Positions 26,489 to 34,426 of a stretch of DNA of 64,000 bases are shown here, in pieces (position 1 is the stretch's first letter; each line of letters starts with the position of its first letter). Origin of the DNA: Acetobacter cibinongensis (GTDB taxonomy: Bacteria; Pseudomonadota; Alphaproteobacteria; Acetobacterales; Acetobacteraceae); NCBI RefSeq assembly GCF_000963925.1, contig NZ_BAMV01000016.1, forward strand, positions 62,001 through 126,000, given 5' to 3'. The notes beneath the pieces are model-generated. The model was not told where the DNA came from. It made no database searches and saw only the letters and a list, made by a program, of their open reading frames with translations. The position numbers and the translations under genes were made by a program.

Positions 26489-27450
26489 GCGATACAGTAG
26501 CCGCGTCAACAGGGACTTCTACCCGTATTCGTTTTAAGGCGGATCGGGTTGGTACCACGGCCAAGGACTGGGTCCAGCTTCTCAAGCCGCGTGTTATTTC
26601 TCTGGTGGTTTTCACGGGCGCTGCGGGCATGATTGTTGCCCCAGGCCATATTTCCCTTTTTGAATCCGTTGTGTCCATTATCTGTATCTGTTTGGCATCT
26701 GGTGCAGCAGGTGCGATCAACATGTGGTATGACCGCGACATAGATGCCGTCATGCAGCGTACGATTACACGCCCTATTCCCGGTGGCCGCATTCCGGAGC
26801 AGGAAGCGCTGGCTTACGGTGTTGGTCTATCCTGCCTGTCTGTCTGTCTCATGTGGATAGCGACAAACGCTTTGGCAGCGGGAATTCTGGCTTTTTCCAT
26901 CTTTTTTTATGCTGTCATTTATACAATGTGGCTTAAGCGCTCCACACCGCAGAATATTGTAATTGGTGGTGCAGCAGGGGCATTTCCGCCCATGATTGGC
27001 TGGGCGGCAGCAACCGGGCATATGGCGGTTCTGCCGCTGGTTATGTTCGGTATTGTCTTTTTCTGGACCCCACCGCACTTTTGGTCCCTGTCTCTTTATG
27101 CCTGTAAGGATTATGGGCGTGCAGGCATTCCCATGTTGCCCGTTGTTAAAGGGGCGCGGCACACCAGGTGGCAAATTCTGGCCTACACTTTTGTCTTGCT
27201 GGCAGTGTCTCTGGTGCCTTCCGTCATGCATTTGTGCGGCTGGCTTTATACAGCAACAGCGCTCATTCTAGGGCTTGGGTTTATTGCCTGCGCGGTTGCT
27301 GTGCTGCGTGAACCGCAGGACGCAAATGGTGTCAGCCTTAAAGGTGATAAAGCGGCAAGAATATCGTTCCGGTTTTCTCTGGCGTACCTGTTTCTGCTGT
27401 TCTGCGGTCTTCTGGCAGATCATGCCTTGCAAAGCTTTATGGGGAGCTAA
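26485..27450 (+). CDS. ctaB: protoheme IX farnesyltransferase (heme O synthase)
   Basis: This 321-residue membrane prenyltransferase converts heme B to heme O, needed for bo3- and aa3/ba3-type oxidases. The first Asp-rich motif NMWYDRDIDAVMQRTITRP (about residues 77-95) and the second conserved loop FFWTPPHFWSLSLY followed by DYGRAGIPMLPVVKG are intact, with about nine helices. The ATG overlaps the stop of the CoxA-like gene (ATGA), so translation is probably coupled. Acetic acid bacteria respire mainly with quinol oxidases, so this gene probably serves those; no oxidase operon is in the window. Confidence 0.95.
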   Translation: MSDTVAASTGTSTRIRFKADRVGTTAKDWVQLLKPRVISLVVFTGAAGMIVAPGHISLFESVVSIICICLASGAAGAINMWYDRDIDAVMQRTITRPIPGGRIPEQEALAYGVGLSCLSVCLMWIATNALAAGILAFSIFFYAVIYTMWLKRSTPQNIVIGGAAGAFPPMIGWAAATGHMAVLPLVMFGIVFFWTPPHFWSLSLYACKDYGRAGIPMLPVVKGARHTRWQILAYTFVLLAVSLVPSVMHLCGWLYTATALILGLGFIACAVAVLREPQDANGVSLKGDKAARISFRFSLAYLFLLFCGLLADHALQSFMGS

Positions 27451-27453
27451 TCA

Positions 27454-27585
27454 ATGAGCACTCTTCTCACACAGCAGGAAAATGCGGAAAAACAGAAACG
27501 GCAGAAAGGCCGTCTGACGGCTATGCTTGCCTTCATGCTGCTGTTGGCCGGTATCATGTATGGGCTTACGTTAGGCCATCTATAA
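27454..27585 (+). CDS. CoxF-like small membrane protein
   Basis: A 43-codon frame begins 3 bp after the ctaB stop and gives a charged N terminus (QQENAEKQKRQKGR) followed by one transmembrane helix (LTAMLAFMLLLAGIMYGLTL). This size, layout and position match the small CoxF-type protein found directly after ctaB in many alphaproteobacterial cox operons. Its function is unknown. A terminator about 28 bp downstream ends the cluster, so ctaG, coxC and surf1, which usually follow, are absent here. Confidence 0.7.
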   Translation: MSTLLTQQENAEKQKRQKGRLTAMLAFMLLLAGIMYGLTLGHL

Positions 27586-27612
27586 TCCGGCATCCTGACA
27601 ACAGAGCACTAC

Positions 27613-27649
27613 AAAAGCCCTGCTTCTTACGAAGTTCAGGGCTTTTTTT
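27613..27649. terminator. intrinsic terminator after the ctaB cluster
   Basis: AAAAGCCCTG pairs with CAGGGCTTTT around a loop that can itself form CTTC-TTAC-GAAG, followed by T7. The A run on the left allows it also to serve the convergent small gene. Confidence 0.85.
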
Positions 27650-27676
27650 AATAGGGAAAGAGGCGGCTGTTACAAA

Positions 27677-27877
27677 TTATGCCCGTGATGCAGGGCCAGA
27701 TTTTTTACCAGATGCCGCCAATACATTATCCAGATCAATCGGCACACCATGCTCTTGAAGTTTGATAACTTCTGCTTTCAGGTCCGCCATCTGCCGCTTA
27801 CCCCAATAATGCATAAACACGCCAAAGGCTGAGGCTGAACTGGCGAGAACGAGCGCTGCAATTTCAAGGTAAAGCAT
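27677..27877 (-). CDS. small single-helix membrane protein of unknown function
   Basis: This 66-residue protein has an N-terminal transmembrane helix (MLYLEIAALVLASSASAFGV) and a polar segment ADLKAEVIKLQEHGVPIDL that could form a short amphipathic helix. I do not recognise a family. It lies between two terminators and so would form its own transcription unit. Confidence 0.5.
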   Translation of the reverse strand: MLYLEIAALVLASSASAFGVFMHYWGKRQMADLKAEVIKLQEHGVPIDLDNVLAASGKKSGPASRA

Positions 27878-27897
27878 GGAAACAGCCTGTTTGGATC

Positions 27898-27938
27898 ATA
27901 AAAAAACTCCCGACCACTAAAGGCCGGGAGTTTCCAAA
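27898..27938 (-). terminator. intrinsic terminator of the thrC-to-Tim44 run
   Basis: Read on the minus strand, AACTCCCGGCC and a GGTCGGGAGTT arm form a GC-rich hairpin followed by T7. It lies about 30 bp after the Tim44-like gene stop. Confidence 0.82.
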
Positions 27939-27965
27939 AAGCAAGAGATGCTGGCTGTGAAAGGC

Positions 27966-28937
27966 TTAAGAGCCGGAAGCCTGCTGAATGGCGGACAACA
28001 GCCAGCGACCACCACGGGATGGGCGCGTGAAGGTCCACAGTTCGGTAACTGTCACCGGCTCAGTGGAACTGCCTTCAATAACCTGGCCAGTTGCGTTTGT
28101 AGTCAGGTCAATCAGGCTGTAGCGCATAGCCACAGTGGCGTAATCCATACCGTTTTCGCGCCATGCCTCAGCCAGATCTCCCTGAATGAAGTGCACGTTG
28201 GATACAACATTGCGTGCCCCTTGCGCCGCCAGAGCAGAAAGCTGCTGGTTGAAGTAGGAGACCATTTCCGGCGTTGCCATTTGCTGCATTGCCGTAATGT
28301 TCTGCTGGTTCCACGCATTCTGAATATCAAGCAGAGTTTGCTGAAAAGCCTGATAGTCACTGGCTACGATAGGCAGTGCGCTGGATTGAGGCGCCGTCGC
28401 GCCCGATGGGGCAAAAGACCCTGTAGAGCCCTGTGACAGGTTGAACCCGTTGGCGCCTGCGCCGCCAGTAGTCCGGTTTTTGGAAAAACGACGGACCAGC
28501 CACATGACAACCCATACAACCAGCATAATCTGAAGCAACAGGCCGATCAGGCTGAAAAAGCTGCCAATACCACCAAAGAAGCCATGCCCGCTGAGGAGGC
28601 CAAATAGTCCGGCCCCCAACAGCCCGCCAGCCAGCCCGGTCAGGAATGGGTGCCGTGGCCGCATGCCCTGCATACCCATGCCCTGCCGATAAGGGGCCTG
28701 TGCCCCAAACCCGCTATTAGGCATGGGGTCTGTACGCGGTGTGATGGAGCGATCCATGGGGGATGCACTGTAAGGGGTAGTGCGGGTGGCGGGCGGCGCG
28801 CTCCATGTCCGGCTGCCACGGCTGCCCATGGAGCTGCCTTGGCCGGGGCGGGCATCAGCCTGATAGGCCAAAGGTGCCCCCAGCAGGCTCACGGTCAGCA
28901 AGGCTGTGAGAGCAGAAGAAAGGTAGCGCTTTTTCAC
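27966..28937 (-). CDS. Tim44-like domain membrane protein
   Basis: The protein of about 323 residues begins with a basic, hydrophobic signal segment, then has a Gly/Ser/Pro/Met-rich region containing GSRGSRTWSAPPATRTTP, which is typical of bacterial Tim44-domain proteins. Two hydrophobic stretches follow (LTGLAGGLLGAGLFGLLSGH and IGLLLQIMLVVWVVMWLV). The C-terminal Tim44-like domain covers about the last 150 residues. Mitochondrial Tim44 tethers the import motor, but the bacterial role is unclear. A GTG at 28937 with GGAGA upstream is preferred over a TTG at 28976 that would overlap pmbA. Confidence 0.8.
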   Translation of the reverse strand: MKKRYLSSALTALLTVSLLGAPLAYQADARPGQGSSMGSRGSRTWSAPPATRTTPYSASPMDRSITPRTDPMPNSGFGAQAPYRQGMGMQGMRPRHPFLTGLAGGLLGAGLFGLLSGHGFFGGIGSFFSLIGLLLQIMLVVWVVMWLVRRFSKNRTTGGAGANGFNLSQGSTGSFAPSGATAPQSSALPIVASDYQAFQQTLLDIQNAWNQQNITAMQQMATPEMVSYFNQQLSALAAQGARNVVSNVHFIQGDLAEAWRENGMDYATVAMRYSLIDLTTNATGQVIEGSSTEPVTVTELWTFTRPSRGGRWLLSAIQQASGS

Positions 28938-28959
28938 GGTAGCGGGTGTCTCCACAAAG

Positions 28960-30300
28960 TTAGGCCCCAGCAACACTTAGGGCATCTGACCTTAATGTGG
29001 GGGCGTCAGTGCCAAAACGGAACACTAAATCGTTGGCTACTACCAAAGACGCGAAAATATCAAGCAAGTTCCCGGCCAGCGTGAACTCGGCTACGGCTTC
29101 GGCAATCTGGCCATCACGGATCATGAAGCCAGAAGCACCCCGGCTGTAATCTCCTGTCAGGCCATTAATGGAGGAGCCCATCATTTCTGTAATGAACAGG
29201 CCTTCCTTTATGTCCGCCATCAAGTCGGACGGGCTGAGATGGCCTGCGGCAAAAGCCAGATTGGTGGCAGATGGGCCGGGAGGGCTGGATGCGCCACGGG
29301 CCGCACGGCCGTTGCTGGTTAGCCCAAGCTGGCGGGCGCTACGGGTATCCAGCACCCAGCTTTTCAGCGTACCGTTTTCCACCAGAGTAAGGGGTGCTGC
29401 CTGCGTACCCTCACCATCAAACGGACGGGAGCGCAGGCCGCGGGGACGGGTGGGGTCATCCGTTACCGTAATGCCATCAGCAAAAATCTTCTGGCCCATT
29501 TTGTCTTTCAGGAAAGACGTACCCCGTGCAATGGCCGAGCCATTAATGGCTCCCACAAAATGCCGCAGAAAGCTGTTGGCAATACGGGGATGAAACACCA
29601 CCGGATACCGGCCTGTACGCGGGCGGGTAGGGTTTAAGCGGGCGACTGCATTTTCGCCTGCCTGTATGCCCAGAGTGGTTGGGTTCGTCAGGTCAGAGAG
29701 ATAGACAGCGCTGCTATAATCGTAGTCGCGCTGCATGGTCTCACCTTGACCTGCCAGCACGCAGACAGAGGTTGAGTGGCTGGTGCGCGCATACGACCCC
29801 AGAAATCCCTGCGATGTTGCAAGAATAACTTCCGTTCGCCCAAAGGAGGCACTGCTGCCCGCGCTGTTGGTCACACCCTTGATGGCCAGAGCAGCATGCT
29901 CGCCCTCGGTTGCACGCGCCAGTAGAGCGTTGGCATCTGGTTCAGCCGTGTCTGCCAGATCAAGCGTGTTGGTGGTGTGGGTGCCGGTCAGGCTATGCTC
30001 AGCCAGCCCGGCAAACTGGTCATCTGGCAGAACCTGCGCCATGGCAAGCGCTTGTTCAACAAGTCCGTCAAACCGTGCCGTGTCCAGAGTGGTGGTGGAC
30101 ACGATAGCGGATTTCTTGCCGGAAAATACACGCAGGCCGAGGTCTGTGGTCTCAGATCGTTCAAGCTCTTCCGTCACGCCGTTCCGCACACCCGCACCAA
30201 TAGCTGTGCTGGATACAAAAACAGCATCGGCTGCATCTGCGCCAGCAGAGCGGGCGCGGCGCAGAAGGTCAGAGATTTTATCGAGCGTGTTTTCACTCAT
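28960..30300 (-). CDS. pmbA: TldD/PmbA family protein, PmbA (TldE)-like
   Basis: This 446-residue protein matches the PmbA/TldE half of the TldD-TldE protease, which trims peptides such as microcin precursors. No HExxxH zinc motif is present, as expected for the TldE half; the catalytic TldD partner is not in the window. Family features are the N-terminal RNGVTEELERSETTDLGLRV and the C-terminal TGDYSRGASGFMIRDGQIAE. Its start overlaps the M16 peptidase stop by 4 bp, so the two are coupled. Confidence 0.9.
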   Translation of the reverse strand: MSENTLDKISDLLRRARSAGADAADAVFVSSTAIGAGVRNGVTEELERSETTDLGLRVFSGKKSAIVSTTTLDTARFDGLVEQALAMAQVLPDDQFAGLAEHSLTGTHTTNTLDLADTAEPDANALLARATEGEHAALAIKGVTNSAGSSASFGRTEVILATSQGFLGSYARTSHSTSVCVLAGQGETMQRDYDYSSAVYLSDLTNPTTLGIQAGENAVARLNPTRPRTGRYPVVFHPRIANSFLRHFVGAINGSAIARGTSFLKDKMGQKIFADGITVTDDPTRPRGLRSRPFDGEGTQAAPLTLVENGTLKSWVLDTRSARQLGLTSNGRAARGASSPPGPSATNLAFAAGHLSPSDLMADIKEGLFITEMMGSSINGLTGDYSRGASGFMIRDGQIAEAVAEFTLAGNLLDIFASLVVANDLVFRFGTDAPTLRSDALSVAGA

Positions 30301-31565
30301 GCGACAAGTTTCTCCGTAATATCGCTCAGGGATGGCACATGGCTGATGGGGCCAAGGGCTGCCAGTGTTGGCTGCTGCCGGAAAATGCGCGCTGCAACAC
30401 GGCAGATATCAGCCTGCGTAACAGCTTCTACACGCGCAACTGTTTCAGCAACCGGCACAATGCGGCCAAAAAGCTGAAGCTGGCGGGCAATCTGTTCACA
30501 CCGGCTTCCCGTGCTCTCCAGTGACATCAAAAGCGAGGCCTTGAGCTGTGCATGGGCACGGTTCAATTCTTCCTGCCCTACGGACAACTGAACCTTGCGC
30601 AGTTCTTCCAGTGTTACAGGCACCAGTTCAGCACATTGTTTTTCGCCTGTGCCTGCATAAATGCCAAACAGCCCGCCATCTAGGAAAGGTGCGTTAAAGG
30701 AATAGACGGAATAGACCAGCCCGCGCTTTTCCCGGATTTCCTGAAACAGCCGGGAAGACATGCCCCCACCCAGCAGCATGGAAAGCAGCAGAGCAGCATA
30801 ATAGTCTGGGTCGTTAAACCCTACGGACGGGAAGCCCATAACCACATGGGCCTGATCCAGGTCTTTCTCCTGACGGAATTCACTTCCTGCATAGAGGGCA
30901 GGTGGTGTGGGGATTTGCGGTGTGGTGGGCAGGTCAGCAAAATGTTGCTGCACGCGCTGCACCACATCATCGTGATGCAGGTTGCCCGCAGCGGCCACAA
31001 CCATGTTGCTGGTGGTGTAATGGGTGCGCATGTAACGCATGAGCGTATCGCGGCTCATGGTTTCAATCAGCGCTTCCGTGCCCAGTGTGGGGCGGCCCAT
31101 AGGCTGGTTCGGGAAAGCAGCCGCCTGGAAATGGTCAAACACCACATCGTCAGGCGTATCATTGGCCTGCCCGATTTCCTGAAGAATAACGCCGCGCTCA
31201 CGCTCTATTTCGGCCGGGTCAAAGGTGGAGTGCGTGAGAATATCGCCAATGATATCAACACCCAGGTCCAGATTTTCCTTGAGCAGCTTGACGTAAAAAG
31301 CAGTCTGTTCACGCGCGGTGTAGGCGTTGATATGGCCGCCTACATTTTCGATTTCCTCAGCAATCTGAAGCGCTGAACGGCTTTCTGTGCCTTTGAAGGC
31401 CATATGTTCCAGAAAATGGGACACACCGTTTTCTTCAGCAGTCTCGTCTCGTGTGCCTGTGGCCACATAGGCCCCGAAGGAGACGGTTTCAACACGCTCC
31501 ATACGCTCGGTTACAACGGTCAGGCCGGAGGGAAGGCGGGTCAGATTGATGGGGTCGGTCGTCAT
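30297..31565 (-). CDS. M16 family zinc peptidase (processing-peptidase-like)
   Basis: This 422-residue protein has the inverted zinc motif HxxEH at residues 50-54 (HFLEHMAFKGT) and a downstream Glu in DPAEIERERGVILQEI, which complete the M16 site. It resembles the catalytic beta subunit of mitochondrial processing peptidase and other small bacterial M16B enzymes. A gene of this type directly after thrC is frequent in alphaproteobacteria. AGGA precedes the ATG at 31565. The substrate is unknown. Confidence 0.92.
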   Translation of the reverse strand: MTTDPINLTRLPSGLTVVTERMERVETVSFGAYVATGTRDETAEENGVSHFLEHMAFKGTESRSALQIAEEIENVGGHINAYTAREQTAFYVKLLKENLDLGVDIIGDILTHSTFDPAEIERERGVILQEIGQANDTPDDVVFDHFQAAAFPNQPMGRPTLGTEALIETMSRDTLMRYMRTHYTTSNMVVAAAGNLHHDDVVQRVQQHFADLPTTPQIPTPPALYAGSEFRQEKDLDQAHVVMGFPSVGFNDPDYYAALLLSMLLGGGMSSRLFQEIREKRGLVYSVYSFNAPFLDGGLFGIYAGTGEKQCAELVPVTLEELRKVQLSVGQEELNRAHAQLKASLLMSLESTGSRCEQIARQLQLFGRIVPVAETVARVEAVTQADICRVAARIFRQQPTLAALGPISHVPSLSDITEKLVA

Positions 31566-31621
31566 TCTTGTCCTGAAAGAAAAGGCCGCACAGGGCGGCC
31601 TGAAAAAAGAAAAAATAAAGC

Positions 31622-33022
31622 TTAGTGAGTGTTCGATAAGACTGCGGCGCGTACCGCATCTTTTATGGCGTCTGGCGTGGCAGGTACCGTGCGATATCGT
31701 TCCTCACGAGAGAACAGGTCTTCCAGATGCACGGGCAGCGCAGGATGAATGCCTGTTGCCGCCACCATGGCATCCGGGAACTTGGCCGGGTGTGCTGTTG
31801 CCATGGCAATCATGGGCACGCCTGCCTCACGGAATTTTCGTCCTGCGGCAATGCCGATAGCGCTGTGCGGGTCTGCCAGATAATTGGAGTTCTGGTGCAG
31901 TGCCTTGATTTCGGCTTCCGTCTCGCCATCGTCAAGGGCCAGCCCGGAAAAGACCGTGCGTGCTTTTTCCCACGTCTGTGCGGGCACATCCATGTGACCG
32001 GTACTACGGAAGCCGGTCATGATGCGGGCACAGGCTTCTGCATCGCGGTCGAGCAACTCAAACAGCAGCCGCTCAAAGTTTGAGGAGACCTGAATGTCCA
32101 TGGACGGAGAGAGGCTGGGGATAACCTCTTTCATGGTCATGTCATTGGCATTCAGGAAGCGGGTCAGAATGTCATTGCGGTTGGAGCCAACGCACAGGCG
32201 GCGGATAGGCAGCCCCATCTTGCGGGCGGCCCATGCGGCCAGAATATTCCCGAAGTTGCCGGTTGGAACGGCAAAGGAAACCTCACGGTCCGGCGCGCCA
32301 AAGTTCAGGGCAGCATACACATAGTAAGGGATTTGGGCGGCAATACGCGCCCAGTTGATGGAGTTGACGGCGGACAGATGCATATCCGTACGGAACGGCA
32401 TGTCAGCAAAGCAGGCTTTAACCAGATCCTGACAGTCATCAAACGTGCCTTCAACCGCCAGGTTGGTCACGTTGGGTTCCAGCACTGTGGTCATCTGCCG
32501 GCGTTGCACTTCTGAAGTACGGCCTTTGGGGTGCAGAATAACAACCGACAGGCGGTCACGGCCACGGCAGGCTTCAATAGCGGCGGACCCGGTATCTCCA
32601 GATGTTGCGCCAACAATGGTAACGTGGCTGTTCCGCTCTGCCAGAACATGCTCAAACAACTGGCCCAGCACCTGCATGGCCATGTCTTTGAAGGCCAGTG
32701 TGGGGCCGTGGAACAGTTCCTGCACAAACAGGCCATCTTCAACCTGCGTCAGCGGGACAATGGCCGGGTGATCAAAGCCTGTATAGGCCTGTGCGCACAG
32801 GCGGCGCAGGGTCGCGCCCTCAATATCACTGCCTACAAAAGGGGCCAGCACGCGGGCGGCAAGTTCCGGGTAAGGGAGGCCGCGCAGGGCTTTCCACTCA
32901 TCTTTGGAAAAAGAGGGCCATGTTTCCGGCAGATACAGGCCGCCATCTTCGGCCAGACCAGTCAGCAGGACATCGGAAAACGAGAGAGCGGGAGCCTTCC
33001 CCCGGGTCGAGATATAGCGCAT
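31622..33022 (-). CDS. thrC: threonine synthase
   Basis: This 466-residue PLP enzyme converts O-phosphohomoserine to threonine. It starts MRYISTRGKAPALSFSDVLL as expected for this class; the longer frame to 33103 adds 27 unrelated residues. Lys112 in FHGPTLAFKDMAMQ is the PLP lysine. GATSGDTGSAAIEA is the phosphate-binding loop and PTGNFGNILAAWAA is also conserved. The M16 gene starts 56 bp downstream, so a shared transcript is likely. Confidence 0.95.
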   Translation of the reverse strand: MRYISTRGKAPALSFSDVLLTGLAEDGGLYLPETWPSFSKDEWKALRGLPYPELAARVLAPFVGSDIEGATLRRLCAQAYTGFDHPAIVPLTQVEDGLFVQELFHGPTLAFKDMAMQVLGQLFEHVLAERNSHVTIVGATSGDTGSAAIEACRGRDRLSVVILHPKGRTSEVQRRQMTTVLEPNVTNLAVEGTFDDCQDLVKACFADMPFRTDMHLSAVNSINWARIAAQIPYYVYAALNFGAPDREVSFAVPTGNFGNILAAWAARKMGLPIRRLCVGSNRNDILTRFLNANDMTMKEVIPSLSPSMDIQVSSNFERLLFELLDRDAEACARIMTGFRSTGHMDVPAQTWEKARTVFSGLALDDGETEAEIKALHQNSNYLADPHSAIGIAAGRKFREAGVPMIAMATAHPAKFPDAMVAATGIHPALPVHLEDLFSREERYRTVPATPDAIKDAVRAAVLSNTH

Positions 33023-33147
33023 GTGCGGGTTATACCCTGAATAGAGAGTGGCGCGAAGTGGGCTTGTGCACCGTTTATGGTCAGATGGCCAAGACCAGTC
33101 CACGCCGCCCGTGAAAACTACTATGAGAGAGGGAAAGTTGCCGCACC

Positions 33148-34296
33148 TCAGGGGGCGAGCGGTGCCGGAGGCAGTGTCAGTTTATACACTGTAACCGGCC
33201 AGGACACTGTAGGCGCTGCGTGCGTAAACGCTGCCGTATGGTCAAGCTGCGCTGCTGGCACATACAGATGCCCCGCATTATCCAGCCCCGGCGTGGCAGG
33301 CCATTGCAGGCGCGGGTCGGTAATCAGGCGGCGGGGGACACGCCCGACCGTGTAACTGAGGATACTGCCCGTTGTAATATCAGACCAGTATAGCGTGCCG
33401 TCCGGCGCAATCGTCATGCCGCCCAGAGAAGGCGTTTTAAACCACTGGGTTACACTTTCTTCAAACGCTGCCGCCGTAACGTCAGGGTCCGTGAAAATAC
33501 TGGTCTCAACGCGTGATAGATAACCACCGGGCGGTTGCACCACAATCCATTTACCATCGGGGCTCACAGCAATCATGCTGGCATCAATGGCCAGCAAGTG
33601 CCCTTCAGCCGTTTTAACCGGCCCGGTTGGCGTAACAATGGGGCGCGTTGCCATGAGCGACGGGTGCCGATCAAGGAAGCGGCGTGTGGTGCCGTTTTTC
33701 AGGTCAATAACCAGAATGCCCGCCACACCGGAATCTGCCACATAGGCCGTATCATCATGCACGGCCACCCCGGACAGGATGCTCTCTTTGTGTAAAGCCG
33801 TACTGTCTACAACAACTGTGCGCACAACTTTGTTCTGCTTAGTATCAATCTGTATGAGTTTGGCAGGAGCGACTGCGGTGGCTTTATGATCCGGCACGCC
33901 GCTATCCAGTACCCACAATGTGCCATCTTCCCGCAGGAACATACCGGCAGCGGAAACAATGCGCTGGCTTGCGTCACCATCCAACGCGTTCCAGCTTTCT
34001 GACGGATAAGGGCTGAACGTGCCGTCCTGTGCCCGCACGGACAGTTGGGGAGGTGTATTGCCAACCCAGATAGGCGCTTCAAAAATAAATCGGCCATCCG
34101 GTAGCGGTACGATGGCATCCCATACCTGTTTGTCTGATTTTATGGCCGGTGTCAGGGCAGATGCAGACAGTTCCGGCACCTTTGGCATGTGCAATGCAAA
34201 GGCTGGCTGGGTACCCGCCAGCAGGCAAATGCCCGCAGTTGCAAGGGCAACCCGCAGAGCAGACTGGTGAGGAAATACAGAAGAACGGAAAAGCAT
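33148..34296 (-). CDS. secreted royal-jelly/yellow family protein
   Basis: This protein of about 382 residues has a cleavable signal peptide (LRVALATAGICLLAGTQPAF, then A) and a six-bladed propeller-like pattern typical of the major royal jelly / yellow family: LWVLDSGVPDH, VAVHDDTAYVADSGVAGILV, MTIAPDGTLYWSDITTG and GHLYVPAAQLDH. Bacterial members are secreted or periplasmic and of unknown substrate; a lactonase- or dopachrome-related activity is only a guess. Starts at 34296, 34332 and 34383 are all possible; 34296 gives the most normal signal peptide. Confidence 0.82.
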   Translation of the reverse strand: MLFRSSVFPHQSALRVALATAGICLLAGTQPAFALHMPKVPELSASALTPAIKSDKQVWDAIVPLPDGRFIFEAPIWVGNTPPQLSVRAQDGTFSPYPSESWNALDGDASQRIVSAAGMFLREDGTLWVLDSGVPDHKATAVAPAKLIQIDTKQNKVVRTVVVDSTALHKESILSGVAVHDDTAYVADSGVAGILVIDLKNGTTRRFLDRHPSLMATRPIVTPTGPVKTAEGHLLAIDASMIAVSPDGKWIVVQPPGGYLSRVETSIFTDPDVTAAAFEESVTQWFKTPSLGGMTIAPDGTLYWSDITTGSILSYTVGRVPRRLITDPRLQWPATPGLDNAGHLYVPAAQLDHTAAFTHAAPTVSWPVTVYKLTLPPAPLAP

Positions 34297-34319
34297 AGGG
34301 CAGAGGGCCTTATGGCGGA

Positions 34320-34351
34320 GCGGCGGAAACATGAAGTGTAGTTTCCGCCGC
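34320..34351. promoter_or_regulatory. perfect 11-bp inverted repeat upstream of the royal-jelly-family gene
   Basis: GCGGCGGAAAC (34320-34330) and GTTTCCGCCGC (34341-34351) are exact inverted repeats with a 10-bp spacer, 24 bp upstream of the ATG at 34296. There is no T run on the minus strand, so it could be an operator, a leader hairpin, or a weak terminator for the upstream carboxypeptidase gene. Confidence 0.45.
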
Positions 34352-34426
34352 TTTGGAAGTGGAGGCAACCGCATTCTGCGCATGGCGCACGGGTGTGGCG
34401 GGCGGGTTGAAACCCAGCCGCCCGGC

